From Methylacidiphilales bacterium (GTDB taxonomy: Bacteria > Verrucomicrobiota > Verrucomicrobiia > Methylacidiphilales > UBA1321), in the NCBI GenBank assembly GCA_021272315.1, contig JAJSLI010000044.1, forward strand, positions 1 to 48,168: a DNA stretch of 48,168 nucleotides, in the 5' to 3' direction. The position numbers and the translations under genes were made by a program. Each line of letters opens with the position of its first letter. The stretch's first letter is position 1. The notes under the pieces are model-generated. The model saw only the letters and a program-made list of their open reading frames with translations. It did no database searches and was not told where the DNA came from. Positions 15,786-23,398 of this stretch are shown one piece after another.

Positions 15786-16817
15786 ATGGGAAAACCCAAA
15801 CGAAATAAATTGACACCGCCTGACGCAAAGCCTCCGCGCAAGGCGCATCAATTAACCGTCGAATTCAGCGAAGAGCATTGGCGCTGGTTGCAGCTTGCCG
15901 CACAAGCTTGCCGCCTTGAACCCGGCAATATCTTAAAACTTGCGCTCCACCGTTTTTGCGAAAGATTTCTAATTGAGAAGTCCAGACTGGTTAGTTGGCA
16001 GGCGCATGAATTCGTAAAGTCGCGGTTGGGCAACAAAATCCACCTGCTGGTGAAGGAGGGAGAAACCTTGTTGGATAATCCAGCTGAGATTTCCAAATTG
16101 CTTGAAACAATTGTTGCGACGGATAAGGACCTTGCGGAATGGGTTGGAACAAAGCGGCGTCACCGTGATTTTGGAGCTTTGCATTTCGAGGGAGGGTTCG
16201 CAGATGTGAGTTCGCTGGAACCGGCATTTTGTAAGGTCGCAATTGATGACGAAGTGGGGAAACAAGAGATTAAGGACTCGGAACATTTCCTGCTTCAAGA
16301 CTGCCATGGGCAAGTCGAGCGCGATTTTCTTGGCTTTGTCGAAGCATACAAGGCTCGTTACGCAGCGATGCCACGTTTGCGACAAAGTGCGAAACGGAAG
16401 TTGACACCACTCCTTCGATTGTTGGCGAAGGGTATAAAGGAAACAAAGAAGGAGTTGGAGGAGCTAGTGGTCACTCTAAATTCCGCAGAGAGCATCAAAC
16501 TTCAGAGAATGTTGGAAAAATATCCCAAGCTATTTCCTCTCAAGCGAAAGGAAGTACTTCTCAATGCAAAGGCTTCTCTAAATGAAAAGAAGGCGATTTT
16601 GATTTCCCAGGTCAAAAGTTTTTCCCGGAGACTCGATTCAATGAAAGATCCCAGTTGGAAACACTACGAAGCCGCTCTCCACTCCAAGCGATCAAGCCTG
16701 CTGTTGGATGATCCAATCGAATTGGCCCGCTTTCTTGATAAAACCGTTAAGGACTCCATTCTATCACCCGAGGGCGCTTTTTGGCATATCGACCGCGTCG
16801 CCGAACAAGGTTTTTAG
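15786..16817 (+). CDS. protein with RHH-like N-terminus and coiled-coil body, function unknown
   Basis: 343 residues, cytosolic. After a basic N-terminus (MGKPKRNKLTPP...KPPRKAH) residues about 22-60 (QLTVEFSEEHWRWLQLAAQA, then CRLEPGNILKLALHRFCERF) look like a strand plus two helices of the RHH type, suggesting DNA binding. From about 200 to 290 the protein is highly charged and helical (KRKLTPLLRLLAKGIKETKK, EELVVTLNSAESIKL), likely a coiled coil. No nuclease, kinase or ATPase motif is seen. It is the only plus-strand gene in this half of the element and is convergent with the integrase. It could be a regulator or a segregation-type factor; I cannot decide. Confidence 0.5.
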   Translation: MGKPKRNKLTPPDAKPPRKAHQLTVEFSEEHWRWLQLAAQACRLEPGNILKLALHRFCERFLIEKSRLVSWQAHEFVKSRLGNKIHLLVKEGETLLDNPAEISKLLETIVATDKDLAEWVGTKRRHRDFGALHFEGGFADVSSLEPAFCKVAIDDEVGKQEIKDSEHFLLQDCHGQVERDFLGFVEAYKARYAAMPRLRQSAKRKLTPLLRLLAKGIKETKKELEELVVTLNSAESIKLQRMLEKYPKLFPLKRKEVLLNAKASLNEKKAILISQVKSFSRRLDSMKDPSWKHYEAALHSKRSSLLLDDPIELARFLDKTVKDSILSPEGAFWHIDRVAEQGF

Positions 16818-16859
16818 CGTTGAGGACTTTGGCGTATACTTTCAGATTCCACAAGTCGA

Positions 16860-17885
16860 TTACGCCTGTGCAAACTGTAAAATTTGTCGTTTCAAAAAGT
16901 CTCTTTCGTAAGTTTCCAGCGGCGGAATTACCACCTCGGCACGTTTCGCGTACGCGTGGTGCACCGCTTTGGAATTATGACCTAGGGCATCCATGGCAAA
17001 CCGCAAAGGATACCCACAAATTCTTGCGCGCTCGGCCCAGGCGTAGCGATACGAATGAAGTGTAACCCCTGAAATTCCAAGGCCCCGGCAACGCTGACCA
17101 AATTCCGTTGCCCGATCACCGGCCCGCACCGTGGCCATATATGGAAATAATAGGCCCGTCGAGGGGAGCTGATGCAGAACCTCTTCGGTGGTGGCTCCGA
17201 AATGAATCAAGACCGGTTCCTTGGTTTTTTTACGAAAAAACGAAAGGGTCTTGTCTGCCCATGTAATATCCTCACCGTGCAGGTTGGCCAAATCGGACTG
17301 CGCCGCGCCCGTATGCCACGCCAACTCATAGAAGAGCCGTCGCTCGGGATTCGTTTCCCTTTCGATGATTTGTTCATGCTCCTCAAGCGTGATCGCCCGC
17401 TTCGGGGCATAGACCACCTTGGGCCATTGGCGCTTTGGTATAATCGGAGCCTGCAACCATCCCATGTCCTGCGCGAAATTGTGCAGCACACGCAAAAACT
17501 TGTTCGTGGAAACTTTCCCTCCGTTCAAAACCGACAGAAAATCCTCCGCCCTGGTTTCGATCACCACCCGCTTCCAGAGTTTTTGGCACGGCTGGTGTTT
17601 GGCGAAGACTTCCCATCTGCGCCTGTTCTCGTCCTTCTTGGAGGCAATGATCTGCTCCAACACGTCAGCCCATGTGCGTTCCGATGCCTTGGGGTCTGAC
17701 CCGGCGAGGTAAACGCGGGCGAGCTTGAGATTGAGCACGGGCTGGCGCTCGGCTTCAAGCTTGGCGGCAATCAAAGTCTTGGCCTCGCGCTCGTCGCGGG
17801 TATGCAGGCTTTCACGTTTGCCGGTGGCGACGTGAAAAGAGCAGAAGACGCCTTCGCGGCGGTACAAACGATAAACGGACTTCAT
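16860..17885 (-). CDS. tyrosine recombinase / integrase of the tRNA-Cys element
   Basis: 341 residues. The N-terminal part is the arm-binding and SAM-like core-binding region. The catalytic domain (about 163-325) contains a candidate lysine (219-220 in FRKKTKE), H277-x-x-R280 (LHSYRYAWAERA), H303 (LGHNSK) and the nucleophile Y312 (HHAYAK). Box I reads TGAAQSD, lacking the Arg found in most relatives, exactly as in the integrase at 1694-2722. The gene lies next to the intact tRNA-Cys with the TTAGACAC arm repeats between them. Its upstream region therefore overlaps the recombination site, and expression may change on excision. Confidence 0.92.
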   Translation of the reverse strand: MKSVYRLYRREGVFCSFHVATGKRESLHTRDEREAKTLIAAKLEAERQPVLNLKLARVYLAGSDPKASERTWADVLEQIIASKKDENRRRWEVFAKHQPCQKLWKRVVIETRAEDFLSVLNGGKVSTNKFLRVLHNFAQDMGWLQAPIIPKRQWPKVVYAPKRAITLEEHEQIIERETNPERRLFYELAWHTGAAQSDLANLHGEDITWADKTLSFFRKKTKEPVLIHFGATTEEVLHQLPSTGLLFPYMATVRAGDRATEFGQRCRGLGISGVTLHSYRYAWAERARICGYPLRFAMDALGHNSKAVHHAYAKRAEVVIPPLETYERDFLKRQILQFAQA

Positions 17886-17989
17886 GGGGTTCTCTCCGGT
17901 TGAGAGACTACGCCCAGACGATTTGCCCTGGTTAGTGAGCGCCTGTGGGTTTACCGTGAGTTAAGTTCAGCGCCTGCAAGCGCGATAAC

Positions 17990-18009
17990 TTAGACACGTT
18001 TTTAGACAC
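17990..18009. repeat. phased repeats at the right end of the element (integrase arm sites)
   Basis: TTAGACAC occurs at 17990-17997 and again at 18002-18009, at a 12-bp period and in the same orientation as the perfect pair at 3013-3036. The pair lies between the integrase start and the att core in the tRNA gene. Confidence 0.6.
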
Positions 18010-18083
18010 AGTGGTCACTTTTTGGAGCGGTTTGACTCTGTCTGACTTTCACAATTACCTCTGAAAAAGAGATTCTTGAGAGG

Positions 18084-18105
18084 AGAGAGGCGAGGGTCGG
18101 AATCG
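18084..18105. repeat. att core inside the tRNA-Cys 3' end
   Basis: This is the 22-bp partner of 2898-2919. It contains the 3' acceptor strand and part of the T arm of the tRNA gene. The tRNA gene stays complete on this side, the usual outcome when an element carries a copy of the tRNA end. Confidence 0.9.
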
Positions 18106-18159
18106 AACCGACGTATACAGCTTTTGCAGAGCCGTGCCTTACCACTTGGCTACCCCGCC
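18088..18159 (-). tRNA. tRNA-Cys (anticodon GCA)
   Basis: Read on the minus strand, the acceptor stem GGCGGGG pairs with CCTCGCC (one G.U). The anticodon loop CTGCAAA gives GCA, the T loop GGTTCGATTCC is canonical, and the discriminator base is U, which is characteristic of tRNA-Cys. CCA is not encoded. The gene is the integration target of the element(s) to its left. Confidence 0.95.
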
Positions 18160-18324
18160 GTTGAGGACAGTTCGTCAGGATACCGCCGAGGCGAGGTTGC
18201 GCCAAGAAAAAGTTCCGGCATGCCAGTCAATCGGACCGCGCCAGGCCAGCCCTTCCGGACAACCCCGCGACCTTGCCTTCCCCGGGGGGTCTGCGCATAC
18301 TGACTGCTCCATTTTTTCGCCCTT

Positions 18325-20643
18325 ATGAAATTCTCGCTTTCGTGGCTCAGTCACTACGTGGAGGTCACAGTTCCCGTGCCGCAACTGCTCGACCAACTCA
18401 CGCTTTCGGGCACCGAAGTGGAGCATGTCGCCAAGACCGGAGTGGAGAGTCCGCTTATCGTGGTGGCGCAGATTCTCTCCTCCGCGCCGCACCCGAACGC
18501 CGACCGGCTGAGCATCTGCCAGGTGAACGATGGCCAGGGCGTGCGCCAGATCGTCTGCGGCGCAAAGAACTACAAGTCCGGCGACAAAGTCCCGCTCGCC
18601 CTCCCCGGCGCAAAGCTGCCGGGCGGTCTCGTGATCAAGGAGTCGAAGCTGCGGGGTGAACTGTCGCAGGGGATGCTCTGCTCGGCGAAGGAACTCGCGC
18701 TGGCCGAGGACGCCGAGGGACTGCTCATTCTGCCGGCGGACGCGCCGATCGGGAAAATTTTCTCCGAGTACCAGCCGGGCGATACGGTGTTCGAGCTGGA
18801 GATTACATCGAACCGGCCCGACTTGCTTTCCTACCTCGGCCTTGCGCGTGAAATCGTTGCAATCGGCGCGGGCAAGCTTAAGGTCCCGCGGACGGCGGCA
18901 GTATCCTTTTCCGAAGCCAACCCGGCCTGGACCGCACACCTCGGCGCGCCGGAGCTTGGGCCCTATTATACCGCGACGCATCTCACGAACGTGAAGGTGG
19001 GCCCGAGCCCGCAATGGTTGCAGGAGGTGATTGCGACGACCGGCCACAAGCCGATCAATAACGTGGTCGACATCACGAACTATGTGCTTTTCGAGACGGG
19101 CCAGCCGCTTCACGCCTTCGACGCGGCGAAGCTGGCCGGGCGCGTCATCGAGGTCCGCCGCGCGCGCACGGACGAAAAACTCGAGACGCTCGACGACAAG
19201 ACCTACGACTTGCTGCCGGACGATCTCGTCATCGCCGACGAGCGGGGGCCGGTCGCCATCGCGGGCGTGATGGGCGGCAAGCCAACCGGCGTAATCGAAT
19301 CGACCACCGAGATCATCCTTGAAGCGGCATGGTTTCTCCCCGCCACCGTCCGCCGCACCAGCCGCCGACTCGGCCTTGTCTCCGATTCCTCCTATCGCTA
19401 CGAACGCCGCGTCGATCCCGGTGCGCTTCTGGCCGCGCGGGACCGCGCGCTTGGCTTGCTGATCGAGCTGACCGGCGCGGTTGTCTCCTCGTCTTCCGCC
19501 ATCGCCGGTGGACCGCCCGCGGGCCGCGGCCCGATCACGCTGCGCGGCGACCGGATCAAAAAAGTGCTTGGCATCGAGGTCCCCGCCACGACGGTGGAGG
19601 AAAATCTGACCCGGCTCGGCTGCGTGAAACTTCCGGGCTCTCCGACCGGGACGACCTGGCAACCGCCAACTTTCCGCGACGATCTTTCGCGCGAGATCGA
19701 TCTCATCGAGGAAATCGCCCGGTTGCACGGTCTCGACGGCGTTCCCTCCCGGGTCGTGACCGGCTTGCATCCCGAGACCGACGCCGACCGCGCCCACGCC
19801 CGGCTCCTGCGCCTGCGTCAGGTACTCTCCGCCCGCGGCTGGGACGAGTGCGTGACCGACGCTCTGATCGAACGTAAATTCGCGACCGGCGAATCGACGC
19901 TGGAGATGGCCAACCCGCTGAGCGAACTCCAGACCCATTTGCGGCCCGCGTTGAAGACGCCGCTGCTGCAGGTCGCGGCGAAAAATCTCGCCCGGGGCGT
20001 CGCGCAACTGCGGCTGTTCGAGATCGGGCGCGTTTACGAGAAACTTTACAATAAACGGGACCAAACCACACACGAACCGGTGCGGCTCGGCCTCCTCGTC
20101 GCCGGACTCGGCGCGGAAGCGGCGTGGTACCAGGGTGAGCGGGCGGCGGACTATTTCGACTTGAGCGGAACGGTGGGCTTATTGCTGAAGAGCGCCGGCC
20201 TCGACGCCAAGGACATCCTCGAATCGGGGCCCGTGGCGGTCGCCGACCTCAAGGCGCACGGGATCAAAGTCCCCGTTTTCTACGCCGAAGCCGCCCTCGA
20301 TCCGTGGCTGGCCCGCGCCCCCCAGCCGGAACGGTACCAGCCGGTGCCGGCCTTCCCGCCGGTGCGGCGCGATCTCGCCGTGGTGCTGCCCAAGGCGGTG
20401 CCGCAGGCGCAGGTGGAGGAGGTCATCCGCCAGGCGAAGGCGCCGAACCTCGAAAGCGTGCGGCTCTTCGACCTGTTCCGCGATCCGAAGGGAGAAAAGA
20501 TTCCCGCCGACCAAAAATCGCTCGCCTATGCGCTGACCTACCGCGCCGCCGACAGGACGCTGACCGAAAAGGAAGTGAACGAAGCGCAGGAACTCGTGCG
20601 GAAGAAACTCGTGGCCGAACTGGCGTGTACGTTCCGTGAATAA
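18325..20643 (+). CDS. pheT: phenylalanyl-tRNA synthetase, beta subunit
   Basis: 772 residues, the usual length. It forms the alpha2-beta2 enzyme that charges tRNA-Phe. The N-terminal residues MKFSLSWLSHYVEV are typical. The tRNA-binding (EMAP-like) domain spans about 40-150 (VVAQILSSAPHPNADRLSIC). The B3/B4 editing domain lies about 210-380 (NNVVDITNYVLFETGQPLHAFD). The B5 DNA-binding-like domain follows, and the C-terminal anticodon-binding domain ends the protein (FPPVRRDLAVVLPK...LTYRAADRTLTEKEVNE). The alpha subunit gene is not adjacent in this window. I see no clear Shine-Dalgarno before the ATG and no T-box leader. The tRNA-Cys gene starts 165 bp upstream and diverges. Confidence 0.97.
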   Translation: MKFSLSWLSHYVEVTVPVPQLLDQLTLSGTEVEHVAKTGVESPLIVVAQILSSAPHPNADRLSICQVNDGQGVRQIVCGAKNYKSGDKVPLALPGAKLPGGLVIKESKLRGELSQGMLCSAKELALAEDAEGLLILPADAPIGKIFSEYQPGDTVFELEITSNRPDLLSYLGLAREIVAIGAGKLKVPRTAAVSFSEANPAWTAHLGAPELGPYYTATHLTNVKVGPSPQWLQEVIATTGHKPINNVVDITNYVLFETGQPLHAFDAAKLAGRVIEVRRARTDEKLETLDDKTYDLLPDDLVIADERGPVAIAGVMGGKPTGVIESTTEIILEAAWFLPATVRRTSRRLGLVSDSSYRYERRVDPGALLAARDRALGLLIELTGAVVSSSSAIAGGPPAGRGPITLRGDRIKKVLGIEVPATTVEENLTRLGCVKLPGSPTGTTWQPPTFRDDLSREIDLIEEIARLHGLDGVPSRVVTGLHPETDADRAHARLLRLRQVLSARGWDECVTDALIERKFATGESTLEMANPLSELQTHLRPALKTPLLQVAAKNLARGVAQLRLFEIGRVYEKLYNKRDQTTHEPVRLGLLVAGLGAEAAWYQGERAADYFDLSGTVGLLLKSAGLDAKDILESGPVAVADLKAHGIKVPVFYAEAALDPWLARAPQPERYQPVPAFPPVRRDLAVVLPKAVPQAQVEEVIRQAKAPNLESVRLFDLFRDPKGEKIPADQKSLAYALTYRAADRTLTEKEVNEAQELVRKKLVAELACTFRE

Positions 20644-20649
20644 TCCAAT

Positions 20650-21066
20650 ATGAGCATCCAATCCGTAGCACACGTCTGCATCAAAACAACTGACCTGGAC
20701 GCCACCACGAATTTTTACTGTGACGCACTGGGCATGAAGAAGTTTTTTAACTTTATGCGGAAGGAAAAAATCATCGGCTTTTATATGAAAGCGTCGAACG
20801 AGACTTTTGTTGAAGTATTTCTCACGGATGAAGTCGAAAAGCTCGGTAAACAGGTTCTCAGTCATTTTTGCCTTCAGACGGGTTCCATCGAGGGTCTCAG
20901 GAAAGCGATCATCGAACGCGGTTATTCGCCCAATGAAATTAAAATGGGCGCGGACAACACTCCCCAGTTTTGGATGAAGGACCCGAACGGATTGGACATC
21001 GAGTTCCAGCAATACACCGATCAGAGTTCACAAGTTACGGGCCGGGATGTGGAAGTGGATTGGTAA
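20650..21066 (+). CDS. VOC-family (glyoxalase-like) protein
   Basis: 138 residues. The beta-alpha-beta-beta-beta repeat of the vicinal oxygen chelate fold is visible: IQSVAHVCIKTTDLDATTNFYCDALGM, then FYMKASNETFVEVF, then HFCLQTGSIEGLRKAIIERG and FWMKDPNGLDIEFQQY. Candidate metal ligands are His8 and Glu58 in the first half and a His and Glu in the second (SHFCLQ, DIEF). It may be a lactoylglutathione lyase-like enzyme or a dioxygenase relative; the substrate cannot be told. It follows pheT by 6 bases, but lower GC-richness suggests separate acquisition. Confidence 0.8.
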   Translation: MSIQSVAHVCIKTTDLDATTNFYCDALGMKKFFNFMRKEKIIGFYMKASNETFVEVFLTDEVEKLGKQVLSHFCLQTGSIEGLRKAIIERGYSPNEIKMGADNTPQFWMKDPNGLDIEFQQYTDQSSQVTGRDVEVDW

Positions 21067-21092
21067 GCACACCCTTCACACGATTGGCCTAA

Positions 21093-21104
21093 AGGGGAAC
21101 CCCT
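21093..21104. terminator. possible weak bidirectional terminator between convergent genes
   Basis: A short stem AGGGG-AA-CCCCT followed by ATTTCTT on the plus strand lies between the VOC gene and ribD, which face each other. The stem is only about five pairs and the T tract is broken. Confidence 0.3.
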
Positions 21105-21134
21105 ATTTCTTACCTGTTCGAGAGAAAATAGAAA

Positions 21135-22151
21135 TCAAACCAGCCCGCGGCAGAGAAGATCCTCGCCGACGGGCGTGTAACTGACGTCGCGCAGGGGGAC
21201 CGGCGCGGGTAGCTTTTCAAGCGAGCGGGGCAACGTGCCCATCAGCGCGGGCGCGATAAAGAAGGCGACTTCGTTGACGAGGCCGCGGCGGAAAGCCTCG
21301 GTGAGAATTTTGCCGCCGCCCTCGATGAGAAGATGGGAAACGCCCCACGCGCCGAGAGCAGTGACGACCTCGGTCAGCGGGCGGTTGCGAAAGACGAGGG
21401 TGCGGTCGCGATGCCGGTCGGAAAAAAGATGGAGATGGCGGGGCAGTTTCCCCGAGCGGGTGACGACCACGCGCCAGGGCTGGAGCTTGCCGCGGCGGCC
21501 GGGAAGGCGGACGGTGAGGCGCGGGTTGTCGCGCCGGGCGGTCTCGGCGCCGACGAGAATGGCGTCCGAGTCCCAGCGCAAGCCGTGCGCGACGCGGCGC
21601 GCGGCAGGCGAGGTGAGCCAGCGATTGTCGCCGGGCGGCGTGACGATGCGGCCATCGAGCGAAAGCGCGATCTTGGCCACGACCCAGGGACGGCGGCGCG
21701 TGATATACCAATTGAAGTCGCGGTTGAGGGCGGCGGCCTCGGCGGCGAGGAGTCCGTGGGAAACTTCGACCCCGGCGGCACGGAGAAGCTTCGCGGCGGC
21801 GCCGGCGTGGGCGGGATTGGGATCGGTGGCTGCATAAACAACTCGGGCGATTTTTTCGCGCAGGATGAGATCGGTGCAGGGCAGCGTGCGTCCGTGGGTG
21901 GAGCACGGTTCGAGGCTGACGTAGAGGGTGGCGTCGGCGGCGGGATGGCCGCGCTTTTTTGCGTCGGCCACGGCGCGGACCTCGGCGTGGGGCGCGCCGG
22001 CGCGGCGATGCCAGCCTTCACCGATGATTTTCCCGCCGCGCACCAGCACGGCGCCAACGCGCGGATTGGGCAGCGTGAGACCCGCGCCGAGTTGCGCGAG
22101 TTCGAGGGCGCGGTGGAGAAAACGGCGGTCAGTTGTCGAAGAAGTTTTCAA
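21135..22151 (-). CDS. ribD: riboflavin biosynthesis bifunctional deaminase/reductase
   Basis: 338 residues if started at the TTG at 22151; an ATG at 22226 is also in frame but lies 98 bp inside ftsY. I prefer the TTG because AAAGGA stands five bases before it. The deaminase domain comes first, with the zinc motif HAEVRAV, then PCSTHGRTLPC. The reductase domain follows (KIALSLDGRIVTPPGDNRWL, ILVGAETARRDNPRLTVR, HLLIEGGGKILTEAF). Together they catalyse steps two and three of riboflavin synthesis from GTP. It is the last gene of the long minus-strand run starting at gap and overlaps ftsY by 23 bp. Confidence 0.93.
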   Translation of the reverse strand: MKTSSTTDRRFLHRALELAQLGAGLTLPNPRVGAVLVRGGKIIGEGWHRRAGAPHAEVRAVADAKKRGHPAADATLYVSLEPCSTHGRTLPCTDLILREKIARVVYAATDPNPAHAGAAAKLLRAAGVEVSHGLLAAEAAALNRDFNWYITRRRPWVVAKIALSLDGRIVTPPGDNRWLTSPAARRVAHGLRWDSDAILVGAETARRDNPRLTVRLPGRRGKLQPWRVVVTRSGKLPRHLHLFSDRHRDRTLVFRNRPLTEVVTALGAWGVSHLLIEGGGKILTEAFRRGLVNEVAFFIAPALMGTLPRSLEKLPAPVPLRDVSYTPVGEDLLCRGLV

Positions 22152-22971
22152 CGAAGTCCTTTGCCTCGAAGCGCCGGAGGTCCTCGGGTTTTTCGCCGCG
22201 GCCGAGGTAGTAGGTGGGAAGGCCAAGTTCGGCGCGGACGGCGGCGATCATGCCGCCGCGGGCGGAACCGTCGAGCTTGGTGACGATGAGTCCGGAGAGG
22301 CCGATGGCCTCGTGAAATTCGCGCGCCTGCGGCAGGACGCCGCTGCCGGTGGTGCCGTCGGCGACGAGCCAGGTGTGGTGCGGGACGGACTCGGCCTTCT
22401 TTTGGAGGCTGCGCTTGATCTTGCCGAGTTCGAGCAGGAGGTTGCGCTTGTTGGCCTGGCGTCCGGCGGTGTCGATGATGAGAAGATCGGCCTTCGTTTC
22501 CTGCGCGGCGAGGAGCGAGCGGACGGCGACGCTGGCGGGATCGGTGCCGGGCGCGGCGCTGGTGACGGGAATGCCGAGGCGCGCACCCCAGGCCTCGATC
22601 TGTTCGGCGGCGGCGGCGCGGAAGGTGTCGGCGGCACCGAGATGAACGCTCCGCTTCTCATTTCGGCCCCGGGCGGCGAGCTTGGCCGCGGTGGTGGTCT
22701 TGCCGCTGCCGTTGACGCCGACGAGAAGAATGACCTCGGGTTTTTGCCCAATGGGCAGCGGCGGCGGGACGCGGACGAGCCGCGTCATTTTTTCACGCAG
22801 CCACAACCCGGCCTTTTCGGGCGAGCGGGTGAGACCTTCCGCGCGGAGTTCCCCGACCCATTCGGTGGCGAGCTTGACGCCAAGATCGGCCTCGATGAGG
22901 AGCGCCTCCCAGTCGATGTCCTGGTCTGAGCCGGCGCGGAAGCGGTCGACCAGCTTGTTCCAGAAACTCAT
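22129..22971 (-). CDS. ftsY: signal recognition particle receptor FtsY
   Basis: 280 residues from MSFWNKLVDRF at 22971; an earlier in-frame ATG at 23013 would overlap the upstream gene. The N domain (1-75) precedes the GTPase domain with P-loop GVNGSGKTT, DTFRAAAAEQ (I-box region), DTAGR (G3) and TKLDGSARGG (G4). The end YYLGRGEKPEDLRRFEAKDFVENFF is diagnostic for FtsY. The acidic A domain is absent, giving a short form. It docks SRP-ribosome complexes at the inner membrane, and its linkage with secG a few genes upstream is suggestive. Confidence 0.95.
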   Translation of the reverse strand: MSFWNKLVDRFRAGSDQDIDWEALLIEADLGVKLATEWVGELRAEGLTRSPEKAGLWLREKMTRLVRVPPPLPIGQKPEVILLVGVNGSGKTTTAAKLAARGRNEKRSVHLGAADTFRAAAAEQIEAWGARLGIPVTSAAPGTDPASVAVRSLLAAQETKADLLIIDTAGRQANKRNLLLELGKIKRSLQKKAESVPHHTWLVADGTTGSGVLPQAREFHEAIGLSGLIVTKLDGSARGGMIAAVRAELGLPTYYLGRGEKPEDLRRFEAKDFVENFFDN

Positions 22972-22978
22972 GGCGCGG

Positions 22979-23392
22979 TCAGGCAACGGACGTGGCGGGC
23001 GGAAGGATGACACGCATGGGGAAGCGGAGCTTCATTTCGCCGTCGAGCAGGATTTCGAAATGGTACGCGCCGGGATGGGCGAACTGGAGCCCGCCGAAAA
23101 TGTTGACGTTGGTGGTATGACTGTCCTCGTTGCCGAGGCGAAACTTGGTGATGGCGGAGGCGAGGACGGTTTCTTCGTCGGGGCAGACGAGGCGGGTGAT
23201 TTGTTCAAACTCGCCGACGCCCGAAGACCAGCGGGTCCAGACGCAAAGCTTGATGATCTGGATGGGCAGCGTGGGCGCCCCGATGAAGTTGATGATGCCG
23301 ACGATGGTGTGAGCACCGCTGGCTTCAACCCGGACATCTTCGCAGGCGAAGGAGGCCTGGAGATCGGGGATCATGCGTTCGAGGGAGGACAT
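22979..23392 (-). CDS. DUF6941-like protein
   Basis: 137 residues with no signal peptide and no membrane span. It is strand-rich: ASFACEDVRVEASGAHTIVG, IINFIGAP, then alternating strands ending in FAHPGAYHFEILLDGE, with a Greek-key beta-sandwich look. I recognise the pattern from small conserved proteins annotated DUF6941. A related protein is encoded at 31900-32343, where the tail reads FPIPGDYIVEALYNGEPVGQ. The biochemical role is unknown. It lies 7 bp upstream of ftsY and 6 bp downstream of the transporter genes. Confidence 0.6.
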   Translation of the reverse strand: MSSLERMIPDLQASFACEDVRVEASGAHTIVGIINFIGAPTLPIQIIKLCVWTRWSSGVGEFEQITRLVCPDEETVLASAITKFRLGNEDSHTTNVNIFGGLQFAHPGAYHFEILLDGEMKLRFPMRVILPPATSVA

Positions 23393-23398
23393 GGCCGT

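Larger units (their letters stand above)
2898..18105. mobile_element. integrative and mobilizable element in tRNA-Cys (15.2 kb)
   Basis: The element is bounded by identical 22-bp copies of the tRNA-Cys 3' end. It carries a tyrosine integrase next to the intact tRNA, phased TTAGACAC repeats just inside both ends, and a minus-strand mobilization operon of a DNA-binding protein, RHH protein, HUH-type relaxase and coupling ATPase. No VirB/Tra channel genes are present. I therefore class it as mobilizable rather than self-conjugative (inference). Cargo comprises an ECF sigma factor operon, a small exported protein and two hairpin-rich non-coding regions. Confidence 0.85.

Noticed and set aside
18175-20073. 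A 632-codon open frame on the minus strand
   Set aside because: It lies wholly antisense to pheT, its composition is Arg/Gly/Ala-rich and it has no family features; it is a by-product of the GC-rich codons of pheT.
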